DNA from: VAZQ01 sp963739385
Lineage (GTDB): Bacteria > Pseudomonadota > Alphaproteobacteria > Rhizobiales > Xanthobacteraceae
NCBI GenBank assembly: GCA_963739385.1
Contig: CAVUAI010000028.1
Span: forward strand, 62,001-126,000
Direction: 5' to 3'
Length of the DNA stretch: 64,000 bases
The notes under the pieces are model-generated. The model did not search any database. It worked only from the letters and a program-made list of their open reading frames with translations, and had not been told where the DNA came from. Position numbers and translations under genes: made by a program. Of the stretch, positions 8,501 to 15,842 are shown one piece after another. Numbering within the stretch: the first letter of the stretch is position 1; each line of letters opens with the position of its first letter.

Positions 8501-10408
8501 GTCGCGGTAGGGACGGAGATTTCTCTCCGCCCCCCGCACAGATCCCGGCGGGCGCTGCTAACGCACCGGGCTCCCACCTTGGATGGTGACGAGGAACCGC
8601 TTTTCGGGCCACGGGTGCAGGATGCGTGGGAATGGCAAGTACCGGTCAGCGATCTTCTTCATTCTCATCCACGTTAGTCGACGTCTTTGGCTTCGACGCA
8701 TCAGAGCGCCGTGCCAACGTTCGATCATGTGATGCCGGAACGCTGAGATCGCTGAGCCGCTCATCGGCACAGCATAATAGGCCATCCAGCCGCGCAGAAC
8801 CTGGCTGAGCCAGCGGCCCTGCCTTTCGGTCCCTTCGTGCCGTATCGCCATTAGCTGCTCCTTGATCTCTCGAAGCTTGGCACGCATTCGCTTGGCCACC
8901 GGTTTCCTCCCGAGCACGAAGCCCAAGCCGCTCCGACGGGTCGCGCAAAAATGCGTGAACCCGAGGAAATCGAACGACTCCGGCTTGCCGAGACCCCGAG
9001 CATGTCGATTCGCAATTGCGGATCGGCCAAACTCGATGAGCCGCGTCTTGTCGGGATGAAGGGTGAGCCCGAAGCGTGCGAGCCTTGCCTTGAGATCGGC
9101 AAGGAACCGCTCTGCCTCGTGCTGATGCTCAAAGCCGACGATGGTGTCGTCCGCATAGCGCACGACAATAACGTCGCCCGTGGCGCATCGCTGCCGCCAC
9201 TGGTGGGCCCATAAATCGTAGACGTAGTGGAGATAGATGTTGGCCAAGAGCGGGCTGATGACCGCACCCTGTGGCGTCCCCTCCTCCGTCACGATCAGGT
9301 GCCCGCCTTCGAGCACACCTGCTGTCAACCACTTGGCGATCAACCGGATGATTCGTTGATCGCCAATCCGATGTTCGATGAAGCGGATCAGCCAAGATTG
9401 GCTGACCTTGTCGAAAAAGGACTGGACGTCACAATCAAGCACCCAGTTGATGCGCCGCCTAGCGATCCCGAACGCGAGTGCATCCAGCGCTTGATGCTGA
9501 CTGCGCTTCGGTCGGAACCCGTAGCTGAACCCCAGGAACTCCGCCTCGTAGATCGGCGTCAAGATCGCAACCACCGCCGCCTGGACGATCTTATCTTCCA
9601 GTGCAGCGATGCCGAGCGGTCGCTGTCTGCCATCTGCCTTTGGAATATAAGTCCGGCGCGATGGTAGCGCTCGGTACGCTCCCATTTGGACGCGAGAGTG
9701 GAGGTCCGAGAGGTTCTCCTCGAGCCCTTCCGCGTATTCGGTCCAGGTCATCTCGTCGACGCCCGGCGCGGCAAACTTCTTCAAGCCAAAGAAGCTTGCC
9801 CGCAGAACATCGATGGTGAGGTGATGCAAGAGCGCCGTCAGCTTGTCCTGCCTGTTCCTGTTGACGGCTTCTCGTATGCGGGCCTGCGCCTGTGACACGG
9901 CTTCCCGGCTCTGCGTCCGGACCGTGCTTTGCAGTTCCGCATTCTCCTTGGCCCCGCCCCTTCGCTCCACAAGCTCCGCCGCAGCCGGGGCCGCTTTGTT
10001 CGCTCGCTTCTCTGCTACTTCGGGCAGGTCCGACTTCTCCTTCGCGCTCATCGTCGGCTACGGCCTCCGGCCTTCCCGACGCGGTCCCGGCCACGACTGG
10101 TGGGGACAGCGATGGAGATCTCCCGGTTCCCGGGCAGAAGGCTTCTGCGCATGCCAGGGTCTGCGACGACGCGGGGCTGGCTCGTGTCTTGCGATGACGA
10201 CACTGACCATCTCGCCTTCTGTTGGACGGAAAACATCAGCGCCCCGAACTTGTCTTACGCCGCTCAATACCTAGCCTACGCACTCCCCTGTCAACGCTTC
10301 GCTTGCGGCCTCACGACCACACGCGCATGACTCGGGGCCGGTGTAGCTCGCTACGCCTTCACCGTGACGGACTCGCACCGTCTACCTTCCGCCGGTCTCC
10401 CGGCGCAC
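8501..10408 (-). mobile_element. Group II intron, about 1.9 kb
   Basis: The 5' end GTGCG at 10408-10404 fits the GUGYG consensus. The 3' end reads CTACCGCGAC, finishing at 8501, with the candidate branch-point A eight bases from the end. Domain VI is a CGGAGA-GAAA-TCTCCG hairpin at 8514-8529. Domain V lies at about 8541-8573 (GAGCCCGG...CCGGGATC). EBS1 (CCGTCCA, 10223-10229) pairs 7 of 7 with IBS1 (TGGACGG, 10409-10415) at the end of the 5' exon. Precise removal also restores the 13-bp repeat of the host element, which fixes both ends. It encodes a full-length reverse transcriptase. Confidence 0.88.
8558..10051 (-). CDS. ltrA: Group II intron reverse transcriptase/maturase
   Basis: A 497-residue intron-encoded protein. 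RT blocks seen in order: RRTYIPKADGRQRPLGIAAL, GFRPKRSQHQALDAL, LDCDVQSFFDKV, GTPQGAVISPLLANIYLH and the active-site VVRYADDTIVGF (YADD). The thumb/maturase region is FDFLGFTHFCATRRSGLGFV...VLRGWMAYYAVPMSG. I see no HNH endonuclease domain at the C-terminus. ATG at 10051. The stop codon (8558-8560) falls inside intron domain V, so the last codons GGSPVR are also domain V sequence. Likely functional in splicing its own intron. Confidence 0.93.
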   Translation of the reverse strand: MSAKEKSDLPEVAEKRANKAAPAAAELVERRGGAKENAELQSTVRTQSREAVSQAQARIREAVNRNRQDKLTALLHHLTIDVLRASFFGLKKFAAPGVDEMTWTEYAEGLEENLSDLHSRVQMGAYRALPSRRTYIPKADGRQRPLGIAALEDKIVQAAVVAILTPIYEAEFLGFSYGFRPKRSQHQALDALAFGIARRRINWVLDCDVQSFFDKVSQSWLIRFIEHRIGDQRIIRLIAKWLTAGVLEGGHLIVTEEGTPQGAVISPLLANIYLHYVYDLWAHQWRQRCATGDVIVVRYADDTIVGFEHQHEAERFLADLKARLARFGLTLHPDKTRLIEFGRSAIANRHARGLGKPESFDFLGFTHFCATRRSGLGFVLGRKPVAKRMRAKLREIKEQLMAIRHEGTERQGRWLSQVLRGWMAYYAVPMSGSAISAFRHHMIERWHGALMRRSQRRRLTWMRMKKIADRYLPFPRILHPWPEKRFLVTIQGGSPVR

Positions 10409-10421
10409 CCGTCCACAGCAT

Positions 10422-10525
10422 CAAAGGCGGACGAGGGCCGCCTCATCGGTGCCCATAACAATTCGCGCGTCCGAGCCGCCGATGAAGCATCGCCTGTTCA
10501 AAAAGAGTGTTCTTGGGGGTCCCAT
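10422..10525 (-). pseudogene. YqaJ-type viral exonuclease, 5' part
   Basis: The missing N-terminus of the yqaJ gene. ATG at 10525 follows an AGGGA ribosome site. The peptide reads MGPPRTLFLNRRCFIGGSDA and then RIVMGTDEAALVRL, the typical start of bacterial YqaJ proteins (FIGGSDAR motif). It breaks off at the left end of the IS1111-type element at 10421/10422. Joining base 10422 to base 7131 gives RL-WQEKRGE without a frameshift. It lies just behind the palindrome shared with the divergent XRE gene. Confidence 0.75.
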
Positions 10526-10545
10526 CGCATTCCCTATCTTGATGT

Positions 10546-10558
10546 GTCTAATTTAGAC
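10546..10558. promoter_or_regulatory. Palindromic operator between XRE repressor and yqaJ
   Basis: GTCTAATTTAGAC, six-base arms GTCTAA/TTAGAC around a central T. It sits about 20 bases upstream of the yqaJ ATG (10525) and about 90 upstream of the XRE start (10645), in an A+T-rich stretch with TATAATAAATATAAT at 10567-10581 that could supply a promoter. By position it is a likely binding site for the XRE protein; this is inference. Confidence 0.5.
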
Positions 10559-10644
10559 TGAAAGATCTATAATAAATATAATTGGAAGTCAATCGATTTT
10601 CGACAGGTTTGATGGAATCGGCTTCTTTTGGCATCGTTCTCGCG

Positions 10645-10899
10645 ATGATTACCGCGGCACAATGTAGGGCAGCTCGTGGGCTGCTCGACTGGACTCAACA
10701 GAACCTTGCAGATCGCGCCGGGGTTGGGATTGTAACCGTTCGTCAAGTCGAGGCCGGCATAAGCGAGCCTCGGAAAGCAACTCTTGAAGTAATTAAACGC
10801 GCCTTTGAAGACTCGGGCGTAGAGTTCTTAGAGGAAAATGGTGGCGGTCCAGGCGTACGCCTACGCATTCGTCAGCGGACAAGATCGCCCAAAGCCTGA
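10645..10899 (+). CDS. XRE-family transcriptional regulator
   Basis: An 84-residue protein that is almost wholly a helix-turn-helix domain: QCRAARGLLDWTQQNLADRA, then GIVTVRQVEAG and a short strand/helix ending EFLEENGGGPGVRLR. The start is ATG 10645 (MITAAQC), the usual length for single-domain XRE proteins; the frame is open to 10582 but the added residues are not family-like. It is divergent from the recombination operon and separated from it by a palindrome, so it is probably the operon's repressor. Confidence 0.8.
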   Translation: MITAAQCRAARGLLDWTQQNLADRAGVGIVTVRQVEAGISEPRKATLEVIKRAFEDSGVEFLEENGGGPGVRLRIRQRTRSPKA

Positions 10900-11119
10900 C
10901 CTGTGGCATTGGTACCGCGCCGTGTTTGCGAATCTCGCCATAGTTTTTACCTTGGGGCGCCAGCACTCGTCTGCGGGGAGCAACCGTTCTCGGGCGCAAT
11001 TCAGCTCCCTTCGTATCGCGGTTGCCGCCGTGCTCGCGCGCTCAGTGGTGCCGAGCTGGGGTGGCTTTGATCGAGATTCTCCTGTTGGATAACCTGCGGC
11101 CATATCTTTATGAGCCCCC

Positions 11120-11713
11120 ATGACCACGCCGACATCAGTAGCTTTGCGACGACCTGCGGCGTTTCTCGATCGGGACGGCGTGATCAACTACGACGATCGC
11201 TACGTCGGAACCGCTGACCGCGTCCGCTGGATGCCGGGTGTGGCGCCGGCGATACGCCGGCTCAACGAGAGTGGGTATTTCGTCTTCCTAATCACCAACC
11301 AGGCCGGGGTCGCCCATGGCCATTACACCGAGCAGCACGTCGGCGCGCTGCATGCCTGGATGCGACATGAGCTTGCCAATCGCGGCGCCCGAATCGACGA
11401 TGTGCGCTATTGCCCGTTCCATCCCGAAGGGGCCGTCGCTGCCTATCGCAGGGCTTCCGATTGGCGCAAGCCTGCACCCGGCATGATCCTCGATCTGATG
11501 CGGGCTTGGCCAGTCGAGAGTGAACGCAGTTTTCTGATTGGCGACAAGGAGTCGGATATCGCGGCCGCCAGCGCGGCCGGCATCAAGGGTCATCTTTTTA
11601 CCGGCGGCGACTTCGACGCATTCGTAGAACAATGCCTGCTGGCAGCCGCCAGGCGCCATGAGCTATCGAAGGCACAGCTACTCAAATGTGGCATACACTC
11701 TGACCGGACCTAA
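11120..11713 (+). CDS. gmhB: HAD-type heptose bisphosphate phosphatase, GmhB-like
   Basis: A 197-residue HAD-IIIA hydrolase of the histidinol-phosphatase/GmhB type, which removes the 7-phosphate from D,D-heptose 1,7-bisphosphate in LPS core heptose synthesis. Motif I is FLDRDGVIN; the GmhB-type segment PGVAPAIRRLNESGYFVFLITNQAGVA follows with motif II. The zinc-loop region reads YCPFHPEG. Motifs III/IV are DWRKPAPGMI and LIGDKESDIAAA. It stands alone, without other heptose genes, so the pathway role is assigned from the family only. The 220 bases upstream hold no other gene. Confidence 0.85.
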   Translation: MTTPTSVALRRPAAFLDRDGVINYDDRYVGTADRVRWMPGVAPAIRRLNESGYFVFLITNQAGVAHGHYTEQHVGALHAWMRHELANRGARIDDVRYCPFHPEGAVAAYRRASDWRKPAPGMILDLMRAWPVESERSFLIGDKESDIAAASAAGIKGHLFTGGDFDAFVEQCLLAAARRHELSKAQLLKCGIHSDRT

Positions 11714-12059
11714 TTAGGAAGCGGGCACACCGCGCTGGCCGTCGTTCGGCGAGCTGAGATCCGCCTTTATGCAACAGAAACGTCGGCTGTATCAAACCCA
11801 ATGAGCTGCGGGTAGCCTACCGACCGGCGCGTGTCGCTGCCGATGCGTGACATTCTAGGGATGGCGGCCGAAGACATACTGCCGACGCCACATGGCAGTA
11901 ACGGTGGAAGCGGCTCGTGGTGCTGAATCAACGTGACGGTCGCAGATCCCGAGTTGCCACTCCCATCGGGCGGCTTTCGATCACCGTCAGACGATGTGCT
12001 CGCCTTCGGCTGGCACGACGATGAGCGGTACTACCACCCCACGACGACACCTTCCGTTC
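11714..12059. other. Non-coding stretch
   Basis: No convincing gene on either strand. It lies between gmhB and the first recognisable piece of the IS256 remnant and may hold further decayed element sequence. Confidence 0.4.
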
Positions 12060-12702
12060 AGTTCGTGAGAGGTTGACCAAGTGAGCCATGGCAGGAGCGG
12101 CTCAAGGTCACGAAAGATAAGGGGCGCCATCGAAGAGCCTCGAAGTCTTGCTTCCAATCCTCTACCTGGGGCGTTCCACCGGCGACTTCGAGGAGGCGCA
12201 CTACTCGCAAGGACGCCGGCGGGCTGTCGGCCACGACCGTCGGGCGGCTCAAGGACGCCTGGTCGCAGGAGCATGCGCGCTGGAGCAAGCGCAATCTCTC
12301 GGCGAAGCGCTACTTGTACTTCTGGACCAACGGCATCCATGTCCAGGCCAGGCTCGAGGACGCCGCGCAGTGCCTGCTGGTCATCATTGGGCGACGCCGG
12401 AGGGTAAGAAGGAGCTCGTTGGTCTAATCGGGCGTGCGCGAAAGTGCTCAATCCTGGAGAGAGCTGCTCGTCGATAAGCGACGCGGGCTTGCGATCAGGC
12501 CCGAGCTCGCGGTCGCCGACGGCGCATTCGGCTTCTGGCGGCCAGCGCTGTTGGTGCACAAGATCGCCAATGTGCTGAACAAGCTGCCGAAGAGACAGGA
12601 AGCAAAAGCCAAGTGCGCGCTGCAGGTGGCCGAGACCAAGAGGGACGCGCTCGCAGCGTTCGATGCCTTCGTCCAAACTTGGGGCGCCAAATACGACAAG
12701 GT
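12060..12702 (+). pseudogene. IS256-family transposase remnant
   Basis: Pieces of a Transposase_mut (IS256) protein lie in order but in shifting frames: LPILYLGRSTGDFEEA near 12150, GGLSATTVGRLKDAWSQEH near 12220, RYLYFWTNGIHVQARLEDA near 12310, GVRESAQSWRELLVD near 12435 and LAVADGAFGFWRPA near 12510. VHKIANVLNKLPKR and FDAFVQTWGAKYDK (ending near 12700) complete the series. Several frameshifts and a missing block between FGFW and VHK show it is dead. The N-terminus and the last third are absent; a short piece of the C-terminal region turns up at 13690. Confidence 0.75.
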
Positions 12703-12756
12703 GCGAGTGACTTTATGTAGCTTTCCGACAGAGCGCGGCACCGCGAGCCCCTCGGC

Positions 12757-12808
12757 CTTGTGGCGTGGACGCCGCATCCGTTCTTGTGGCGTGGACGCCG
12801 CATCCGTT
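12757..12808. repeat. 26-bp perfect tandem duplication
   Basis: A 26-base unit beginning CTTGTGGCGTGGACGCCG is present twice, head to tail, at 12757-12782 and 12783-12808, with no mismatch. It lies between the IS256 and IS110 remnants. Probably slippage; no function proposed. Confidence 0.85.
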
Positions 12809-12899
12809 GGAGCCCCGAACGTCGCGGGTGTTCTTGACGCCCTTAGGCATGCTCGCTTTGAAAAGATTGCAAAAAGAGACGAGCGCGCGGCGCCGGCCT

Positions 12900-13060
12900 C
12901 GAGCAGTTGGCGGTGAGCTGCCCGAACTCGGGCGGCTCAACCGCAAGGAGATCGCAACGCTCGCTGGCCTGGCGCCGTTCATCCGCCAGTCCGGCCAATG
13001 GCGCGGCCGCAGCTTCATAGGCGGCGGTCGCACCGCCGTGATTTCTGGTCCTGTGAAGAT
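12900..13060 (+). pseudogene. IS110-family transposase C-terminal fragment
   Basis: About 45 residues of an IS110/IS1111-type Transposase_20 domain: ELPELGRLNRKEIATLAGLA, then PFIRQSGQWRGRSFIGGGRTAV. After TAV the sequence becomes unrelated. No N-terminal RuvC part is nearby, so this is a deletion remnant. It is not the same copy as the intact element at 7.1-10.4 kb, whose residues differ here. Confidence 0.65.
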
Positions 13061-13155
13061 TGCGGTCACCAGATCGAGTCGGTCGTCGACTCGAATAGCA
13101 TCATTGCAAGGCGGCAACGATGAATCGACGGCGTAGGCGGCAAGAGGTTGTCTGG

Positions 13156-13533
13156 TTAATTCGGCTTCCGTCCTTGTCCCGGCCGCGGACTATCCACCTG
13201 TTTTTGAAGAAGGGTCGCAAGTTTCCTTGCGTCCTCTTTTGAGAATAGGAAATGGAGCCAGCCATATCGCGGATCGCGGATGTGCAGGATAGAGTTGCCC
13301 AGCATAGTGTCTGTTTCAGTCGCCCATGTTGCGTTTGCAATTCCGCGAACGACCTGACCAAGTGCGAAATTCCTGGGGTGTGGGGGCTTCATTTTTGAGC
13401 GCAGTTCTCCCAGTTTTCGGAGATGGTCATCGACTTGGTCTGCAGTCCATCGGATCACGACCCTCGGCGAGGTCGGAAACGTGATTGTCATCGTATTCAA
13501 GTGATTGTCCACCTTCCATGCGGTGCCAGCCAT
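13156..13533 (-). CDS. Conserved hypothetical protein
   Basis: A 125-residue protein with normal composition and a good GGAGGG ribosome site six bases before ATG 13533. It reads MAGTAWKVDNHLNTMTITFP and later GNSILHIRDPRYGWLHFLFS. No signal peptide, membrane span or known domain was recognised. It lies among insertion-sequence debris but appears intact. Function unknown. Confidence 0.65.
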   Translation of the reverse strand: MAGTAWKVDNHLNTMTITFPTSPRVVIRWTADQVDDHLRKLGELRSKMKPPHPRNFALGQVVRGIANATWATETDTMLGNSILHIRDPRYGWLHFLFSKEDARKLATLLQKQVDSPRPGQGRKPN

Positions 13534-13689
13534 CGGTTCCCTCCGTACGAGCCTGAGACGATCTTGTCCTAGTTCAATGCTGCGGGATCGGGCTCTTATT
13601 CAGTTTTCCACGATAGAAAGCGCAGCGCTGTAGCGTAGCATTCGCGTAGCAGTTGCTACAGCAATTAGGCTGTAGCGTACCACGCATGC

Positions 13690-14030
13690 TACCCGGCCGA
13701 GCACTGGAAGCATCTGCGCACAACCAACGTCATCGAAAAGCTCGTTCGCAACGGTGCGCTAAGCGCAAGGCAGATCGCCGCGCGGCTCCGGCGCGAGATC
13801 GCCGTGCTGTACCGACGACACGCGAAGCAACTGGTGCAGTAAGCCGCGCGCCTGGAGCGGCACGCGACCAAGCTCGAAGGCCCCGTCAATGATGATGCAG
13901 ATGGCGCTTATCCGCCACAAACCGCGGACCAGGAGATCATCGCCCGTGCCAACAGCCTCATCGAGGACTATCAGCGCCAAGGCTTCCGGGTCAACCTTAG
14001 GCAGTTATCTATCGCTTGGTGACGCCACCC
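13690..14030 (+). pseudogene. Mixed remnants: IS256 tail piece and a phage-like fragment
   Basis: At 13690-13737 the frame YPAEHWKHLRTTNVIE matches the C-terminal region of IS256 transposases. Further on, the frame ending at 14022 reads TADQEIIARANSLIEDYQRQ and GFRVNLRQL, after which a frameshift leads to YRLV. That resembles the start of phage-type proteins with an LRQLYYRLV motif, but I cannot name the family with confidence. Both pieces look dead. Confidence 0.4.
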
Positions 14031-14313
14031 GGGCGGTCATGGGTCAATCGCAGGCCGCCACCGAAGGCTACACACCGCGCGGTCGAAGCCGCCGCCGCGC
14101 CGCCAGGGCTATGAGGAGCTTCCCCGCATCAGCGCACCGATGCGGAGAGGGGAGAGGAGAGACTGGCCATGCTGCCACAGAGCGTTGCCAAACATGAGCG
14201 GGTAGCGGCCTCACCCGTGATGTGCTCAGCAGCGTGATCAGACGCCGTTGACCAATTCTAGCGCTGTGGCGGAGTTGCGGGCGGCGACGCTGGCGCAGGC
14301 GGGGGCCGCGCTG

Positions 14314-14960
14314 TTAGGCTGGGGGCGCGCAAATCTTTCGCTGGGGCACACCGGCGCCGGGAGCGAAGCTGCGGCTGATTGAGCCGATCGTGTTGGCACC
14401 GTACTCCACGTAGCCTGAGGCGGTAGACGCCGAGTGAGCATACGCTAGAATGAGGGTATCCCGCAGGGGCCCTCCAAATTGTCGTTCAAGCTGCAGCGGG
14501 GCAGCTTGGACAACAACATTTCCTTTGTTCGGCACGCCTGAGGCCCCTAGGTTTAGTCGAAAAACATTCAACGCGACGTTAGTGATGCGGCGCTCGTTAC
14601 CAGCGGCACCTACAGAAACCGTGTTGGGAGCATTCGCAACTGAGCCGTTGCCAAGCGCGACCGAATTGGGAGCCGATGCTGAAGAGCCCGCGCCTACCGC
14701 TACGGCCCCTGTTCCACTTGCGATGGCGCCGGCGCCAAAGGCAGAACTCTGATCGCCACTCGCAACGCTGAACTGGCCTTGCGCCGAACTACCGGCGCCG
14801 CTGGCAATGCTGCCAAACCCAACGGCGGTCGATCCTACACCGGACGCCGTTGAGGTTTGCCCAAGAGCGGTCGACTGCGTGGCGCTCGCCTGCGAATTGG
14901 TGCCGCACTGAAGCGCACCAGCAACCAGTTCCTGACATGGGGTCGTCACGGTATCAATGC
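14314..14960 (-). pseudogene. YadA-like/Hep_Hag head-repeat fragment
   Basis: A run of trimeric-autotransporter head repeats: roughly 14-residue units of the form xxSxAxGxxSxAxG, for example STALGQTSTASGVGSTAVGF and SVALGNGSVANAPNTVSVG. These end in the neck-like GAAGNERRITNVA near 14570. The stalk and the C-terminal membrane anchor are missing; the tail to the TAG at 14314 is unrelated. The frame stays open upstream to 15420, but that part is antisense to the integrase fragment and not repeat-like. Such proteins are surface adhesins; this piece cannot work alone. Confidence 0.6.
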
Positions 14961-15130
14961 ATGATGGCGGAGAGGATGTCCGCTTTGGATAGGTCCGACC
15001 CGTTCCAGCCAATTCCAAGTTATCCACAAATTTCAGGTACTTGGCTCTCGTATCTGGTCTAGGCAGTGCCAGATAATTCTGTCTATTCCGGCTCGCGTCC
15101 CCGGGTAGGGGCGTGGGTAGGGCGCTGGCG

Positions 15131-15550
15131 ATGAAGCGGGATTCGAACAGACTGACGGCGGTGAAGGTGGCGAAGATCACGCAGCCTGGTCGATATGGCG
15201 ACGGGGGCGGCCTTGTGCTGCAGGTCTCCCAGTGGAGCACGAAAGCTTGGCTCTTTCGCTTCGAGCGAGGCGGCCGCGAACGCCAAATGGGACTGGGTCC
15301 CGTGTCTACGCTTTCACTTGCCGAAGCGCGAGAGAAAGCCCGCGAAGCTCGAAAGCTACTTCTCGAGGGCGTTGATCCGATAGAGGCGCGCAAAGCCGAG
15401 CGGATGCGACGGCAAGTCACTGAGCGGGCGGTGACCTTCAGGGAATGCGCTGAGCGCTACATCGCGGCGCATGAAGCGAGCTGGCGGAATGAGAAGCACC
15501 GCGAGCAATGGAAATCAACTCTCGCGAGCTACGCCTACCCGACGGAAGGA
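15131..15550 (+). pseudogene. P4-type tyrosine integrase, N-terminal fragment
   Basis: The arm-binding DUF4102-type domain of a P4-like integrase: LTAVKVAKITQPGRYGDGGG, LVLQVSQWSTKAWLFRFERG, LSLAEAREKAREARKLLLEG, followed by the start of the core-binding domain (FRECAERYIAAHEASWRNEK). It ends abruptly after STLASYAYP near 15545; the catalytic R...HxxR...Y domain is absent and the frame runs into the next gene. The start is ATG 15131. It marks the edge of a former integrated element; no neighbouring tRNA was found. Confidence 0.8.
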
Positions 15551-15577
15551 CGGCTTCAAAGGGGGAGAGAGCGAAAA

Positions 15578-15778
15578 ATGACGCACGACCCCATGCACCC
15601 TGCCGATGAGCCGCAACAACTGCGCCAAGCGGCTCGCTGTGGCGCCAGGACGCGGTCTGGAAGGCCCTGCCAATCCCCGGCCGTGACCGGGAGAAGGCGC
15701 TGCCGCATGCACGGGGGCGCGCCTGGCTCTGGTGGACCCAAAGGCTCGCGCAACGGCAACTACAAGCGCGGCCTCTAA
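15578..15778 (+). CDS. Small HGG-motif protein, possibly cut by a nonsense change
   Basis: ATG 15578 follows a GGGGGAGAGAG ribosome site. The 66-residue product has a CGARTRSGRPCQSPAVTGRR segment, then CRMHGGAPGSGGPKGSRNGN and YKRGL. This is the small phage/island-associated type with a CxxxTxxGxPC...CxxHGG pattern, possibly metal binding. The frame after the TAA at 15776-15778 continues TAEAIATRRWLRQQIRQVK, which looks like the rest of the protein, so a TAC to TAA change may have removed about 25 residues. Function unknown. Confidence 0.6.
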   Translation: MTHDPMHPADEPQQLRQAARCGARTRSGRPCQSPAVTGRRRCRMHGGAPGSGGPKGSRNGNYKRGL

Positions 15779-15842
15779 ACCGCGGAGGCAATTGCCACTC
15801 GCAGGTGGTTGAGGCAGCAAATTCGCCAGGTGAAGACGTTGA

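Larger units (their letters stand above)
7134..10421 (-). mobile_element. IS1111-type (IS110 family) element containing a group II intron
   Basis: Boundaries come from the split yqaJ gene. Left junction: CGCCTTTG|ATGC at 10422/10421. Right junction: CACA|TGGCAAG at 7134/7133, with TG as the shared core. With the intron removed the element is 1380 bp. It has subterminal inverted repeats TGTGGACGGCTCC, 13 of 13 identical: on the left 10417-10409 joined to 8500-8497, on the right as the complement at 7136-7148. The long non-coding part lies downstream of the transposase (about 264 bases), as in the IS1111 group, which also has subterminal rather than terminal repeats. In the DNA the left repeat is split by the intron, so transposition is probably blocked. 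Confidence 0.85.

Noticed and set aside
8330..8539. Short frame upstream of the IS110-family transposase
   Set aside because: It covers the 3' exon, intron domain VI and the mRNA leader; these RNA features explain the sequence.
12757..12808. CRISPR-like repeat
   Set aside because: Only two head-to-tail units without spacers.
14314..15420. Full 368-residue trimeric autotransporter
   Set aside because: The first 150 residues are antisense to the integrase and not repeat-like, and no C-terminal anchor exists.
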